Source of the DNA: Oscillospiraceae bacterium
Lineage (GTDB): Bacteria; Bacillota; Clostridia; Oscillospirales; Oscillospiraceae
Direction of reading: 5' to 3'
NCBI GenBank assembly: GCA_017378975.1
Contig: JAFNXT010000334.1
Location: forward strand, 1-11,338
DNA length: 11,338 nt
This document shows positions 1-7,236 of the stretch, piece by piece. The number at the start of each line of letters is the position of its first letter. Within the stretch, counting starts at the first letter, position 1. The position numbers and the translations under genes were made by a program. The notes beneath the pieces were generated by a model, which was not told the DNA's origin, made no database searches, and saw only the letters and a list, made by a program, of their open reading frames with translations.

Positions 1-463
1 GAACCACCGTCTTGCCCAGCGTCTGGGCCTGACGGACATCCGTGTGATCGACCCCTTGGGTACCGATGATCAGGGCCGTCCCTGGGGCCTCCTGCGTCAG
101 GGCATGACAGAAGAACAGCCCCTGTCCCAATTCCTCTCCACCGTGAAGGAACGTCTGGGCTGTGAGGGCCTGCGATACGTGGACGGACAACGCCCCGTGC
201 GAAAGGTCGCCGTGGGCGGCGGTGCCTGCGCCTCGGAACTGCAGACCGTCCTCCGATCCGGCTGCGACACCTTCGTCACCGCCGACGTGAAGTACAATGA
301 CTTCTGGGACGCTTACACCGCCGGCCTGAACCTGATCGACGCCGGCCACTTCCAGACCGAGGATCCCATCGTGGAGGTCCTGGCCGAAAAACTCCGTCAG
401 GCCTTCCCCGACATCGAAGTAGTGATCTCCCAAAACCACAAAGACTGCATCCACTTCCTCTGA
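1..463 (+). CDS. Nif3-like dinuclear metal center protein, 3' part
   Basis: The frame is open from base 2 to the TGA at 461-463, giving 154 C-terminal residues of a gene that begins outside the window. The end is characteristic of the Nif3/YqfO family (DUF34, sometimes annotated as GTP cyclohydrolase I type 2): a Gly-rich GGGACASEL stretch, then TADVKYNDFWDA, then IDAGHFQTE. In family structures the His and Glu of the GH-x2-TE segment help bind a dinuclear metal site. The usual VKYH is VKYN here. The family forms toroidal hexamers in the cytoplasm and its true substrate is unsettled; in Firmicutes the gene is often beside trmK, which cannot be checked here. The GTG at 44 is an internal Val codon, not a start. 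The family assignment is firm and the biochemical role is not. Confidence 0.88.
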   Translation, partial: NHRLAQRLGLTDIRVIDPLGTDDQGRPWGLLRQGMTEEQPLSQFLSTVKERLGCEGLRYVDGQRPVRKVAVGGGACASELQTVLRSGCDTFVTADVKYNDFWDAYTAGLNLIDAGHFQTEDPIVEVLAEKLRQAFPDIEVVISQNHKDCIHFL

Positions 464-500
464 GGAGGCCACTTGGCTCCCCCAGCGTGTCAAAAAAACA

Positions 501-625
501 TGTCTTCGCGAGGAGGGCGAAGCCCGACGTGGCGATCCCCTAACTATTTAGGGCAGTTTTCGATACATTTCCCTACTGACCGGGGGATCCCCACGACCAG
601 TCTGCGGACTGGTCTCGGGATGACA
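501..625. repeat. Degenerate palindromic repeat, family 2 copy 1
   Basis: The left end TGTCTTCGCGAG (501-512) and right end CTCGGGATGACA (614-625) are inverted copies matching at 10 of 12 positions. Further in, CGTGGCGATCCCC (528-540) and GGGGATCCCCACG (583-595) pair at 12 of 13. The right arm carries its own perfect hairpin, GACCAGTC-TGCG-GACTGGTC (595-614). The left arm closely matches the sequence at 10855-10890 behind ycaO, so this is a dispersed element and not a one-off terminator. It has no coding capacity. The T6 run at 630-635 may let it act as a loose terminator for the Nif3 gene. Confidence 0.75.
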
Positions 626-641
626 CCACTTTTTTGACAGA

Positions 642-682
642 AAGGGCGCGTTGCAAAACCGTTGGGTTTGCAACGCGCCCTT
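642..682 (+). terminator. Very stable GC hairpin, possible terminator
   Basis: A perfect 16-bp stem joins AAGGGCGCGTTGCAAA (642-657) to its complement (667-682) around a 9-base loop. It lies between the Nif3 stop and the glgB promoter, where a terminator is expected. The bases after it (GCTGTCC) are not a T-run, so it is not a canonical intrinsic terminator on the + strand. The only T-run (630-635) is on its 5' side. It could protect an mRNA 3' end or act as a factor-assisted terminator. Confidence 0.45.
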
Positions 683-783
683 GCTGTCCGCTCATAAGGT
701 CTCCGGGGACTGTGGACGGGGAGGGATGGCAGGGAGAAAAGTGGCGGATCTTGTGCGTTCTTCCAGTCGCCTTCATTTGAGAA

Positions 784-812
784 TTGGACGGATCTGTGAA
801 ATGTGCTATAAA
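784..812 (+). promoter_or_regulatory. Candidate glgB operon promoter
   Basis: TTGGAC (784-789) and TATAAA (807-812) are separated by exactly 17 bases, and the -10 box is preceded by TGC, an extended -10 motif. This fits a vegetative sigma-A promoter with a start near 819 and a leader of about 107 bases. A second, weaker candidate is the extended -10 TGCTATGCT at 862-870 with a poor -35 at 843-848. No operator can be identified. Confidence 0.6.
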
Positions 813-925
813 CTTTTCCAAGATTTTATATATTCTGCCCCTTTCCTGATGGGCGAAAATATGCTATGCTATGCGTGGAGAAAAATACCCTTTTCACTAC
901 CTCTTAAAGAAAGGAATCAAGACTG

Positions 926-2875
926 ATGAACGAAGAACTTTCCACCTTCCTGTACTACTACCATACCGGTACCAGCACTCATTGCTATGAGTTCCTTGGA
1001 TGCCATCCGGAACAGCGGGACGGTGTCGACGGTTTCGTGTTCCGTGTCTGGGCACCCAATGCCCGGGCGGTGAGTGTGGTCGGTGACTTCAACTACTGGA
1101 ACGGCGAAGACCTGTACATGGAGAAGATCTCCGACGGCGTGTGGGAGGCCTGGACCCCCAACGCGCAGGAGGGACAGGCTTATAAGTATCTGATCCATCA
1201 TTGGAGCGGCCGTCAGGTCCATAAGATGGACCCCGTGGGCTTCCGCTCCTGCAAGGCCCCCGACACCTCCTCCATCATCTGCGGTGAGGACAAGTTCAAG
1301 TGGCACGACAGCCTGTGGATGGCCCGTCAGGCCCGCCGGGCTCCGCTGGACTCTCCCATCAACATCTATGAGATGCATCTGGGCTCCTGGCGTCGCCGCT
1401 GGGACGGCGGCGGCTACCTGAGCTACGCCGAGATGGCCGAGCAGCTCCCCGGCTACCTGAAGGACATGGGCTACACCCACGTGGAGCTGATGCCTCTGTG
1501 CGAGTATCCCTACGATCCCAGCTGGGGCTATCAGGTGTCCAACTACTACTCTCCCACCAGCCGCTACGGTACCCCCGATGAGCTGAAGATGCTGATCGAC
1601 AAGCTCCATCAGGCCGGTATCGGTGTGATCCTGGACTGGGTGCCTGCCCACTTCCCCAAGGACGAGTACGGTCTGTACGAGTTCGATGGCGGCTGCACCT
1701 ACGAGTATCAGGATCCCATGATGAACGAGCACGCCGAGTGGACCACCCGTATCTTCGACTGGGGCCGTCCCGAGGTCAAGAGCTTCCTGATCTCCAACGC
1801 CGTGTACTGGCTGGAGGTGTTCCACATCGACGGCATCCGTGTGGACGCTGTCAGCTCCATGCTGTATCTGGACTACGCCCGTCCCAATTTCCGTCCCAAC
1901 CGTTACGGCGGTCGTGAGAATCTGGAGGCCATCGACTTCCTGCGTCAGCTGAACAACGCTTGCTTCGGCGTTCGTAAGGGCATCATCACCGCCGCTGAGG
2001 AATCCACTGCCTTCCCCATGGTCACCCGTCCCGATTTCGACGGCGGTCTGGGCTTCCTGCTGAAGTGGAACATGGGCTGGATGAACGATACGCTGAAGTA
2101 TCTGAAGGAAGATCCCATCTACCGCAAGTACAAGCACAACCAGCTGACCTTCTCCATGACCTACGCCTTCTCCGAGAACTACATCCTGCCCCTGAGCCAC
2201 GACGAGGTGGTGCATCTGAAGGGGAGCCTGCTCAACAAGATGCCCGGTGATTACTTCTGGAAGTTCGCCGGTGCCCGTGTGCTCCGTGGCTACCAGATGG
2301 CCCATCCCGGCAAGAAGCTCAGCTTCATGGGCGCGGAGCTGGGCCAGTTCACCGAGTGGAACTTCAACAAGGACATCGACTGGACCGTGCTGGACTACGA
2401 GATGCACCAGAAGATCCATCTGTTCTACAAGGAGCTGAACCACTTCTACAAGGAGCACTCCGAGCTGTGGGCCGATGACCTGAGCTGGAACGGCTACCAG
2501 TGGATCCAGCCCGATGACGGCGACAACAGCATCCTGGCCTTCCGCCGTATCGATCCGAAGAAGGGCAAGGAGCTGATCTGTGTCCTGAACTTCACTCCCG
2601 TGTGCCGTGAGGACTACCGTCTGGGCCTGCCCAAGGAGGGCACCTACGAGCCCGTCTTCTGCTCCGACGATTGGCGTTACGGCGGCACCAACCAGCTGCC
2701 CTACGAGGTCACCTCCGAGGAGATCGGTTACCGTGAGTACCAGTACTCCGGCATCTTCCGTGTGCCTCCCATGTCCATCACCTTCTACGCCCGCAAGCCC
2801 GAGCGCAAGGGCCGCAAGAAGGCCGAGACTGCCGAAGTGGTGGAAGCCGCTGAAGTGGTCGAAGCGGCCGAATAA
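926..2875 (+). CDS. glgB: 1,4-alpha-glucan branching enzyme
   Basis: GlgB (EC 2.4.1.18) cuts alpha-1,4-glucan chains and re-attaches the piece through an alpha-1,6 bond, creating glycogen branches in the cytoplasm. The 649 residues start with a CBM48-type module (about 27-115, FRVWAPNA and VGDFNYWNG). A GH13 catalytic barrel follows with all four conserved regions: DWVPAHF (D237), GIRVDAVSSM (nucleophile D307), AAEESTAFP (acid/base Glu at 358 or 359) and LPLSHDEVVHLKGS (D426). The C-terminal beta domain ends at SITFYA. The protein lacks the extra N-terminal module of the 728-residue E. coli enzyme, like other short GlgBs. The start is set by AAAGGAA (910-916), 9 bases upstream. It is the first gene of the glg operon. 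After the normal end comes a basic stretch (RKPERKGRKK, 623-632) and a duplicated acidic hexapeptide AEVVEA (636-647), an unusual tail. Confidence 0.97.
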   Translation: MNEELSTFLYYYHTGTSTHCYEFLGCHPEQRDGVDGFVFRVWAPNARAVSVVGDFNYWNGEDLYMEKISDGVWEAWTPNAQEGQAYKYLIHHWSGRQVHKMDPVGFRSCKAPDTSSIICGEDKFKWHDSLWMARQARRAPLDSPINIYEMHLGSWRRRWDGGGYLSYAEMAEQLPGYLKDMGYTHVELMPLCEYPYDPSWGYQVSNYYSPTSRYGTPDELKMLIDKLHQAGIGVILDWVPAHFPKDEYGLYEFDGGCTYEYQDPMMNEHAEWTTRIFDWGRPEVKSFLISNAVYWLEVFHIDGIRVDAVSSMLYLDYARPNFRPNRYGGRENLEAIDFLRQLNNACFGVRKGIITAAEESTAFPMVTRPDFDGGLGFLLKWNMGWMNDTLKYLKEDPIYRKYKHNQLTFSMTYAFSENYILPLSHDEVVHLKGSLLNKMPGDYFWKFAGARVLRGYQMAHPGKKLSFMGAELGQFTEWNFNKDIDWTVLDYEMHQKIHLFYKELNHFYKEHSELWADDLSWNGYQWIQPDDGDNSILAFRRIDPKKGKELICVLNFTPVCREDYRLGLPKEGTYEPVFCSDDWRYGGTNQLPYEVTSEEIGYREYQYSGIFRVPPMSITFYARKPERKGRKKAETAEVVEAAEVVEAAE

Positions 2876-2946
2876 GCCACGCCCTGCAGGGGGGTATCGA
2901 CCCTCCCGGTATGCTTGCTATGCAAGCGCACATGATATTCGCCATC

Positions 2947-2990
2947 CGGGAGCCCTCCGGGCTCCCGACGGGCGGGTCGGCGACCCGCCC
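2947..2990 (+). repeat. Two adjacent GC-rich hairpins between glgB and glgC
   Basis: The first hairpin has a perfect 9-bp stem (CGGGAGCCC 2947-2955 with GGGCTCCCG 2959-2967, loop TCC). The second starts three bases later with an 8-bp stem (GGGCGGGT 2970-2977 with ACCCGCCC 2983-2990). No T-run follows, so they are unlikely to stop transcription by themselves. They could separate or stabilise parts of the glgB-glgCDA message. The second hairpin together with CCTACA resembles a dispersed repeat that I associate with gut Clostridia; that is memory, not a search. Confidence 0.65.
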
Positions 2991-3035
2991 CTACAGAGGG
3001 CTCTCTGAAGGGAGGACCCTGCCACAGCCATCCGG

Positions 3036-3070
3036 TATCTCATATCTCATATCTTGTATCTCATATCTGT
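3036..3070 (+). repeat. Heptanucleotide tandem repeat, 5 units, upstream of glgC
   Basis: There are five consecutive 7-base units. Units 1, 2 and 4 are TATCTCA, unit 3 ends in TTG and unit 5 ends in TGT. The array stops five bases before the glgC Shine-Dalgarno AAGGAG (3075-3080). It is non-coding and A/T-rich against the G+C-rich surroundings. It may simply be a slippage-derived array. Changes in unit number would alter the leader just before the glgC ribosome binding site, but any regulatory effect is inference. Confidence 0.85.
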
Positions 3071-3089
3071 AATGAAGGAGCTGTGACCC

Positions 3090-4280
<1,191 letters not shown>

Positions 4281-4292
4281 GGAGGTAGCATC

Positions 4293-5405
4293 ATGAACGT
4301 GATGGGTATCATTTTCGCAAACGATGCGACCATGGGCGAGCTGACCAGTAAGCGCACCATGGCCAGCCTCCCCTTCGGCGGCCGTTACCGCCAGATCGAT
4401 TTCCACCTGTCCAACATGGCCGCCGCCGGTATCCGGCACGTGGGCATCATCTCCCGGCACAACTACCAGTCCCTCATGAACCATGTGGGCGATGCCGAGG
4501 AGTGGGGCCTGGAGCTGGGCGAGGGCGGTCTGGAGTTCCTGACTCCCTACGCCATGTCCACCACCGACCGCTACCGTGGCAAGCTGGAGAACCTGTATTT
4601 CGCCATGGACTTCCTGGAGTGCGGCTCCGATGACGAGTATGTGGTCATGGCCGACTCCGCCGTGCTGAGCAACATGGATCTGCGGAAGGTCCTGGCCGCC
4701 CATGTGGAAAGTGGCAAGGACATCACCGTGGTCACCAAGGCCGGGATCGCCAACGGCGAGAAGCAGTTGGATCTGGCTCTGAAGCTGGACAGTGAGGGCG
4801 GCATCCTGGATATGGCCGTGGATTACGTTGCGCCTGCCGATTATCTGGCTTCCATGGACATCTTCGTGCTGAGCAAGAGCCTCCTGATCCATCAGGTCGA
4901 GGAGTGTGTGGCACGGAACCGCTACCATATGGACCGTGATCTGGTCATGGGCCTGTGGCAGAAGGGCTTCGCCACCATCAATGTCTACCAGTTCGACGGC
5001 GTGGCGCTGTTCAACGAGTCCATCGAGGAGTATTTCCGCAATTCTCTGGCCCTGATCGACAAGAAGGTCCGTCATGACCTCTTCGGTCGCAACCATCCCG
5101 TGTTCACCAAGGTCCGTGACCGTGTCCCCAGCTACTACGGCGAGAACTGCCAGATCGAGGACTGTCTGGTGGCCGACGGCTGTATGCTGGAGGGCGAGGC
5201 AGAGGAGAGCATCCTGTTCCGTCAGGTCACCATCTGTGAGGGCGCCGAGGTGGAGCACTGCGTCATCATGAACGACACTGTGGTGGGCGAGGGTGCCGAG
5301 CTGGAGTATGTGATCCTGGATAAGAACGTCACCGTCCGTCCCGGTGCCAAGCTCAAGGGCACCAAGAAGTCTCCAATCATCATCAAGCGGGGTGAGACCG
5401 TATGA
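4293..5405 (+). CDS. glgD: ADP-glucose pyrophosphorylase-like regulatory subunit GlgD
   Basis: This 370-residue protein is homologous to GlgC over its whole length (LPFGGRYRQIDFHLSN at 26-41, and a C-terminal beta-helix from about 280) but its catalytic elements are eroded. The Gly-rich AGGQGSRL loop of GlgC is FANDATMGEL here (8-17), and LSGDH is replaced by MADSAV (D121 kept in a changed setting). This is the GlgD pattern: a catalytically poor partner that raises or tunes GlgC activity in Firmicutes heteromers. The ribosome binding site GGAGG (4281-4285) directly follows the glgC stop. The gene ends in an ATGA overlap with glgA, so translation of the pair is probably coupled. The subunit role is inferred from the family. 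Confidence 0.95.
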   Translation: MNVMGIIFANDATMGELTSKRTMASLPFGGRYRQIDFHLSNMAAAGIRHVGIISRHNYQSLMNHVGDAEEWGLELGEGGLEFLTPYAMSTTDRYRGKLENLYFAMDFLECGSDDEYVVMADSAVLSNMDLRKVLAAHVESGKDITVVTKAGIANGEKQLDLALKLDSEGGILDMAVDYVAPADYLASMDIFVLSKSLLIHQVEECVARNRYHMDRDLVMGLWQKGFATINVYQFDGVALFNESIEEYFRNSLALIDKKVRHDLFGRNHPVFTKVRDRVPSYYGENCQIEDCLVADGCMLEGEAEESILFRQVTICEGAEVEHCVIMNDTVVGEGAELEYVILDKNVTVRPGAKLKGTKKSPIIIKRGETV

Positions 5406-6847
5406 AGATAGCCATCCTTGCCTCCGAGGGCGCCCCCTACGCCAAGTCCGGCGGTCTGGGCGATGTGATGGAGGCCCTGCCCTCCGCCTTGGCGAAGATC
5501 CGGGGCAACGAGGTCATGCTCTTCCTTCCTTATTATAAGAAGATCAAGGAGAACCCCAAGTACGAGGTCGAAGACCTTGGCAATTTCGAGGTGGGCGTGG
5601 GCTGGCGTCAGGCCTATGCCGGTATCATGAAGCTCAAGGGCCGTGCCGACGGGGTGCAGGTCTACTTCATCGACAGCGAATACTACTTCGGTGCCCGTCC
5701 CGGTGCCATCTACGGTGACATCGACGACGGCGAGCGGTTCGCTTTCTTCTCCAAGGCCTGTCTGGATGCCATGGTCATCATGGATCAGATCCCCGATGTG
5801 ATCCAGTGCAACGACTGGCAGACCGCTCTGGTGCCCACTTATCTGAAGGCCATGTACGGCCACCTGTTCCCCCATACCCGGTGTATGTACACCATCCACA
5901 ACATCGAGTATCAGGGCTGGGCCCACTCCAGCTTCTTCGATGATGTGCTGTACCTGCCTTGGGAGTGGAGAGGTTGTCTGGATATGAACGGCGCGGTGAA
6001 CATGATGAAGGCGGCGATCGAGACCGCCGACATGGTCACCACCGTGTCTGAGACCTATGCCCGGGAGCTGATGTATCCCTACTACGCCCACGGGCTGGAC
6101 GGGATCATCTCCGCCGCTTCCTGGAAGCTCACCGGCATCACCAACGGCATCGATACCACCACCTTCGATCCTGCCCATGACCCGGCCCTGCCTGCCCATT
6201 ACACCGCCAAGACCATCACCAAGGGCAAGGCCAAGTGTAAGGCGGCTCTGCAGGAGGAAGTGGGTCTGCCGGTGGAGCCGGACGTGCCGCTGTGCGTCAT
6301 GGTCACCCGGCTGGCCGGTCATAAGGGTCTGGATCTGCTGTGCTACATCGCCCGCCGTCTGCTGTGGGAGGAGAAGGTGCAGTTGCTGATCCTGGGCACC
6401 GGCGAGCCTCATTACGAGAACTTCTTCCGGGAGCTGGCCAAGGAGTTCCCGGATCGGGTGGCGGCCAAGATCACCTTCGATCTGGGTCTGGCGGCACGGA
6501 TCTATGCCGGCGGCGACATCTACCTGATGCCCTCCAAGTCCGAGCCCTGCGGCCTGAGCCAGATGAACGCCATGCGTTACGGCACCGTGCCTGTGGTCCA
6601 CGCCACCGGCGGTCTCCGGGATACCGTGCCCCCCGCCGACGAGAAGGGCGAGGGCGGTCTGGGCTTCACCTTCCAGAGCTACAACGGTGACGACTTCCTG
6701 GCATCTTTGAAGCGTGCTCTGCACCTGTACAATGAGGACCGGGAGGCCTTCATCGCCCTCCAGCAGAAGGACATGTCTCAGGACTTTAGCTGGAAGAAGC
6801 CTGCCAAACGCTATATGGAGCTGTTCCAGCAGATGCTGGAGCGGTGA
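5402..6847 (+). CDS. glgA: Glycogen synthase (ADP-glucose), GT5 family
   Basis: GlgA (EC 2.4.1.21) transfers glucose from ADP-glucose to the non-reducing end of an alpha-1,4-glucan. The 481 residues are the usual length. They carry the N-terminal ADP-glucose motif KSGGLGDV (15-22), HNIEYQGW, TVSETYARE and NGIDTTTFDP. The C-terminal half has VTRLAGHKG with R303 and K308, and PSKSEPCGLSQMNAM with E381, followed by ATGGLRDTV. These sit a few positions from the E. coli catalytic residues R300, K305 and E377. Many GlgAs have QKG where this one has HKG. The start codon overlaps the glgD stop (ATGA). The upstream GGGGTGAG (5389-5396) is a modest ribosome binding site, so translation probably depends on coupling to glgD. 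It is the last gene before the terminator at 6862. Confidence 0.97.
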   Translation: MKIAILASEGAPYAKSGGLGDVMEALPSALAKIRGNEVMLFLPYYKKIKENPKYEVEDLGNFEVGVGWRQAYAGIMKLKGRADGVQVYFIDSEYYFGARPGAIYGDIDDGERFAFFSKACLDAMVIMDQIPDVIQCNDWQTALVPTYLKAMYGHLFPHTRCMYTIHNIEYQGWAHSSFFDDVLYLPWEWRGCLDMNGAVNMMKAAIETADMVTTVSETYARELMYPYYAHGLDGIISAASWKLTGITNGIDTTTFDPAHDPALPAHYTAKTITKGKAKCKAALQEEVGLPVEPDVPLCVMVTRLAGHKGLDLLCYIARRLLWEEKVQLLILGTGEPHYENFFRELAKEFPDRVAAKITFDLGLAARIYAGGDIYLMPSKSEPCGLSQMNAMRYGTVPVVHATGGLRDTVPPADEKGEGGLGFTFQSYNGDDFLASLKRALHLYNEDREAFIALQQKDMSQDFSWKKPAKRYMELFQQMLER

Positions 6848-6861
6848 TATGCAAATAACTC

Positions 6862-6897
6862 TGCCCGTCCGGTTTTCCGACCGGACGGGCATTTTTT
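6862..6897 (+). terminator. Intrinsic terminator of the glg operon
   Basis: A perfect 11-bp GC-rich stem (TGCCCGTCCGG 6862-6872 with CCGGACGGGCA 6881-6891) and an 8-base loop are followed at once by T6 (6892-6897). It starts 15 bases after the glgA stop and separates the operon from the riboswitch promoter. Confidence 0.95.
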
Positions 6898-6938
6898 GGA
6901 GTGGAGCACAGGAAATGGGCGGAAATTGTAAATTTTTC

Positions 6939-6967
6939 TTGACGAAACCGGAACCGTGTGATATAAG
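6939..6967 (+). promoter_or_regulatory. Promoter of the lysine riboswitch-transporter unit
   Basis: TTGACG (6939-6944) and TATAAG (6962-6967) are 17 bases apart, with an extended -10 TGA (6959-6961). This is a near-consensus sigma-A promoter. The predicted start is near 6974, just before the riboswitch aptamer at 6989. Confidence 0.85.
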
Positions 6968-6988
6968 TAGCGGGTAATACTGTCTCAA

Positions 6989-7147
6989 ATGGTAGAGGCG
7001 CGGGATGCATCAGTAGCTTTGTCCACAGGTCGGGCAGACCGGACAGGGGGAAAGGGCCTTCCGCCGAAGGGGAGCTGTTGCCCGGCAGGGCCCCTGGGCC
7101 GTCGCGGAATACGCGCCGGACTGTCACATGATGTGGAGTGCTATCAT
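6989..7147 (+). promoter_or_regulatory. Lysine riboswitch (L-box) aptamer
   Basis: The conserved L-box landmarks appear in order: AGAGGCGC (6994-7001), CAGTAG (7011-7016), GGGGGAAAGGGCC, CCGCCGAAGG (7061-7070), ACTGTCACA (7120-7128) and TGTGGAGTGCTATC (7132-7145). P1 can form between ATGGTAG (6989-6995) and CTATCAT (7141-7147), with one G-U pair. The P2 loop GGGCA (7032-7036) is perfectly complementary to TGCCC (7079-7083) in the P3 loop, which reproduces the L2-L3 kissing contact known from lysine riboswitch structures. P4 probably uses CGCG (7103-7106) with CGCG (7112-7115). The class binds free L-lysine. With an intrinsic terminator downstream, lysine should switch transcription off. Confidence 0.96.
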
Positions 7148-7168
7148 CTTAAGCGACGAACGGATGAT
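7142..7168 (+). promoter_or_regulatory. Riboswitch antiterminator helix
   Basis: TATCATC (7142-7148), the 3' strand of P1 in the lysine-bound form, is perfectly complementary to GATGATA (7163-7169), which ends on the first base of the terminator stem. Forming this helix breaks P1 and encroaches on the terminator base, so it is the natural lysine-free alternative structure. The pairing is read from the sequence and the mechanism is inferred from other lysine riboswitches. Confidence 0.65.
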
Positions 7169-7219
7169 ACCATGGATGTGTTTTGCCCTTTGAGGCGTAC
7201 ATCCATGGTCTATTTTTTT
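7169..7219 (+). terminator. Riboswitch-controlled intrinsic terminator
   Basis: A perfect 11-bp stem, ACCATGGATGT (7169-7179) with ACATCCATGGT (7199-7209), encloses a 19-base loop and is followed by CTA and T7 (7213-7219). It sits between the lysine aptamer and the transporter gene, 17 bases before the start codon. It should form when lysine stabilises P1. Confidence 0.93.
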
Positions 7220-7223
7220 ATGT

Positions 7224-7229
7224 AAGGAG
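7224..7229 (+). promoter_or_regulatory. Ribosome binding site that sets the transporter start
   Basis: AAGGAG lies 7 bases before the ATG at 7237. The frame is open further upstream to a TTG at 7183, but that codon lies in the loop of the riboswitch terminator and has no ribosome binding site. Confidence 0.9.
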
Positions 7230-7236
7230 CGTAACA

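Larger units (their letters stand above)
464..925. other. Long intergenic region before glgB
   Basis: This 462-base stretch has no convincing gene. In order it holds a weak imperfect hairpin just after the Nif3 stop (464-480, no T-run), a degenerate palindromic repeat (501-625), a T6 run (630-635), a very stable hairpin (642-682), about 100 bases in which I see nothing, and an A/T-richer promoter region (about 780-900) that leads into glgB. The open frame at 651-926 starts with TTG inside the hairpin and has no ribosome binding site, so I do not call it. Confidence 0.7.

Noticed and set aside
44..46. GTG at 44 as the start of the first gene
   Set aside because: The frame is open to the window edge with family-like sequence upstream (NHRLAQRLGL), so the gene is truncated by the window.
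651..926. A 91-residue + strand open frame whose TGA touches the glgB ATG
   Set aside because: It starts with TTG inside the stable hairpin, has no ribosome binding site, covers the glgB promoter and resembles no known protein.
3036..3070. Heptamer array as a CRISPR
   Set aside because: The units are 7 bases with no spacers, and there is no cas gene.
7183..7236. An 18-codon N-terminal extension of the transporter from TTG at 7183
   Set aside because: The TTG lies in the loop of the riboswitch terminator. The ATG at 7237 has a proper AAGGAG and leads into a normal MKKK plus membrane segment.
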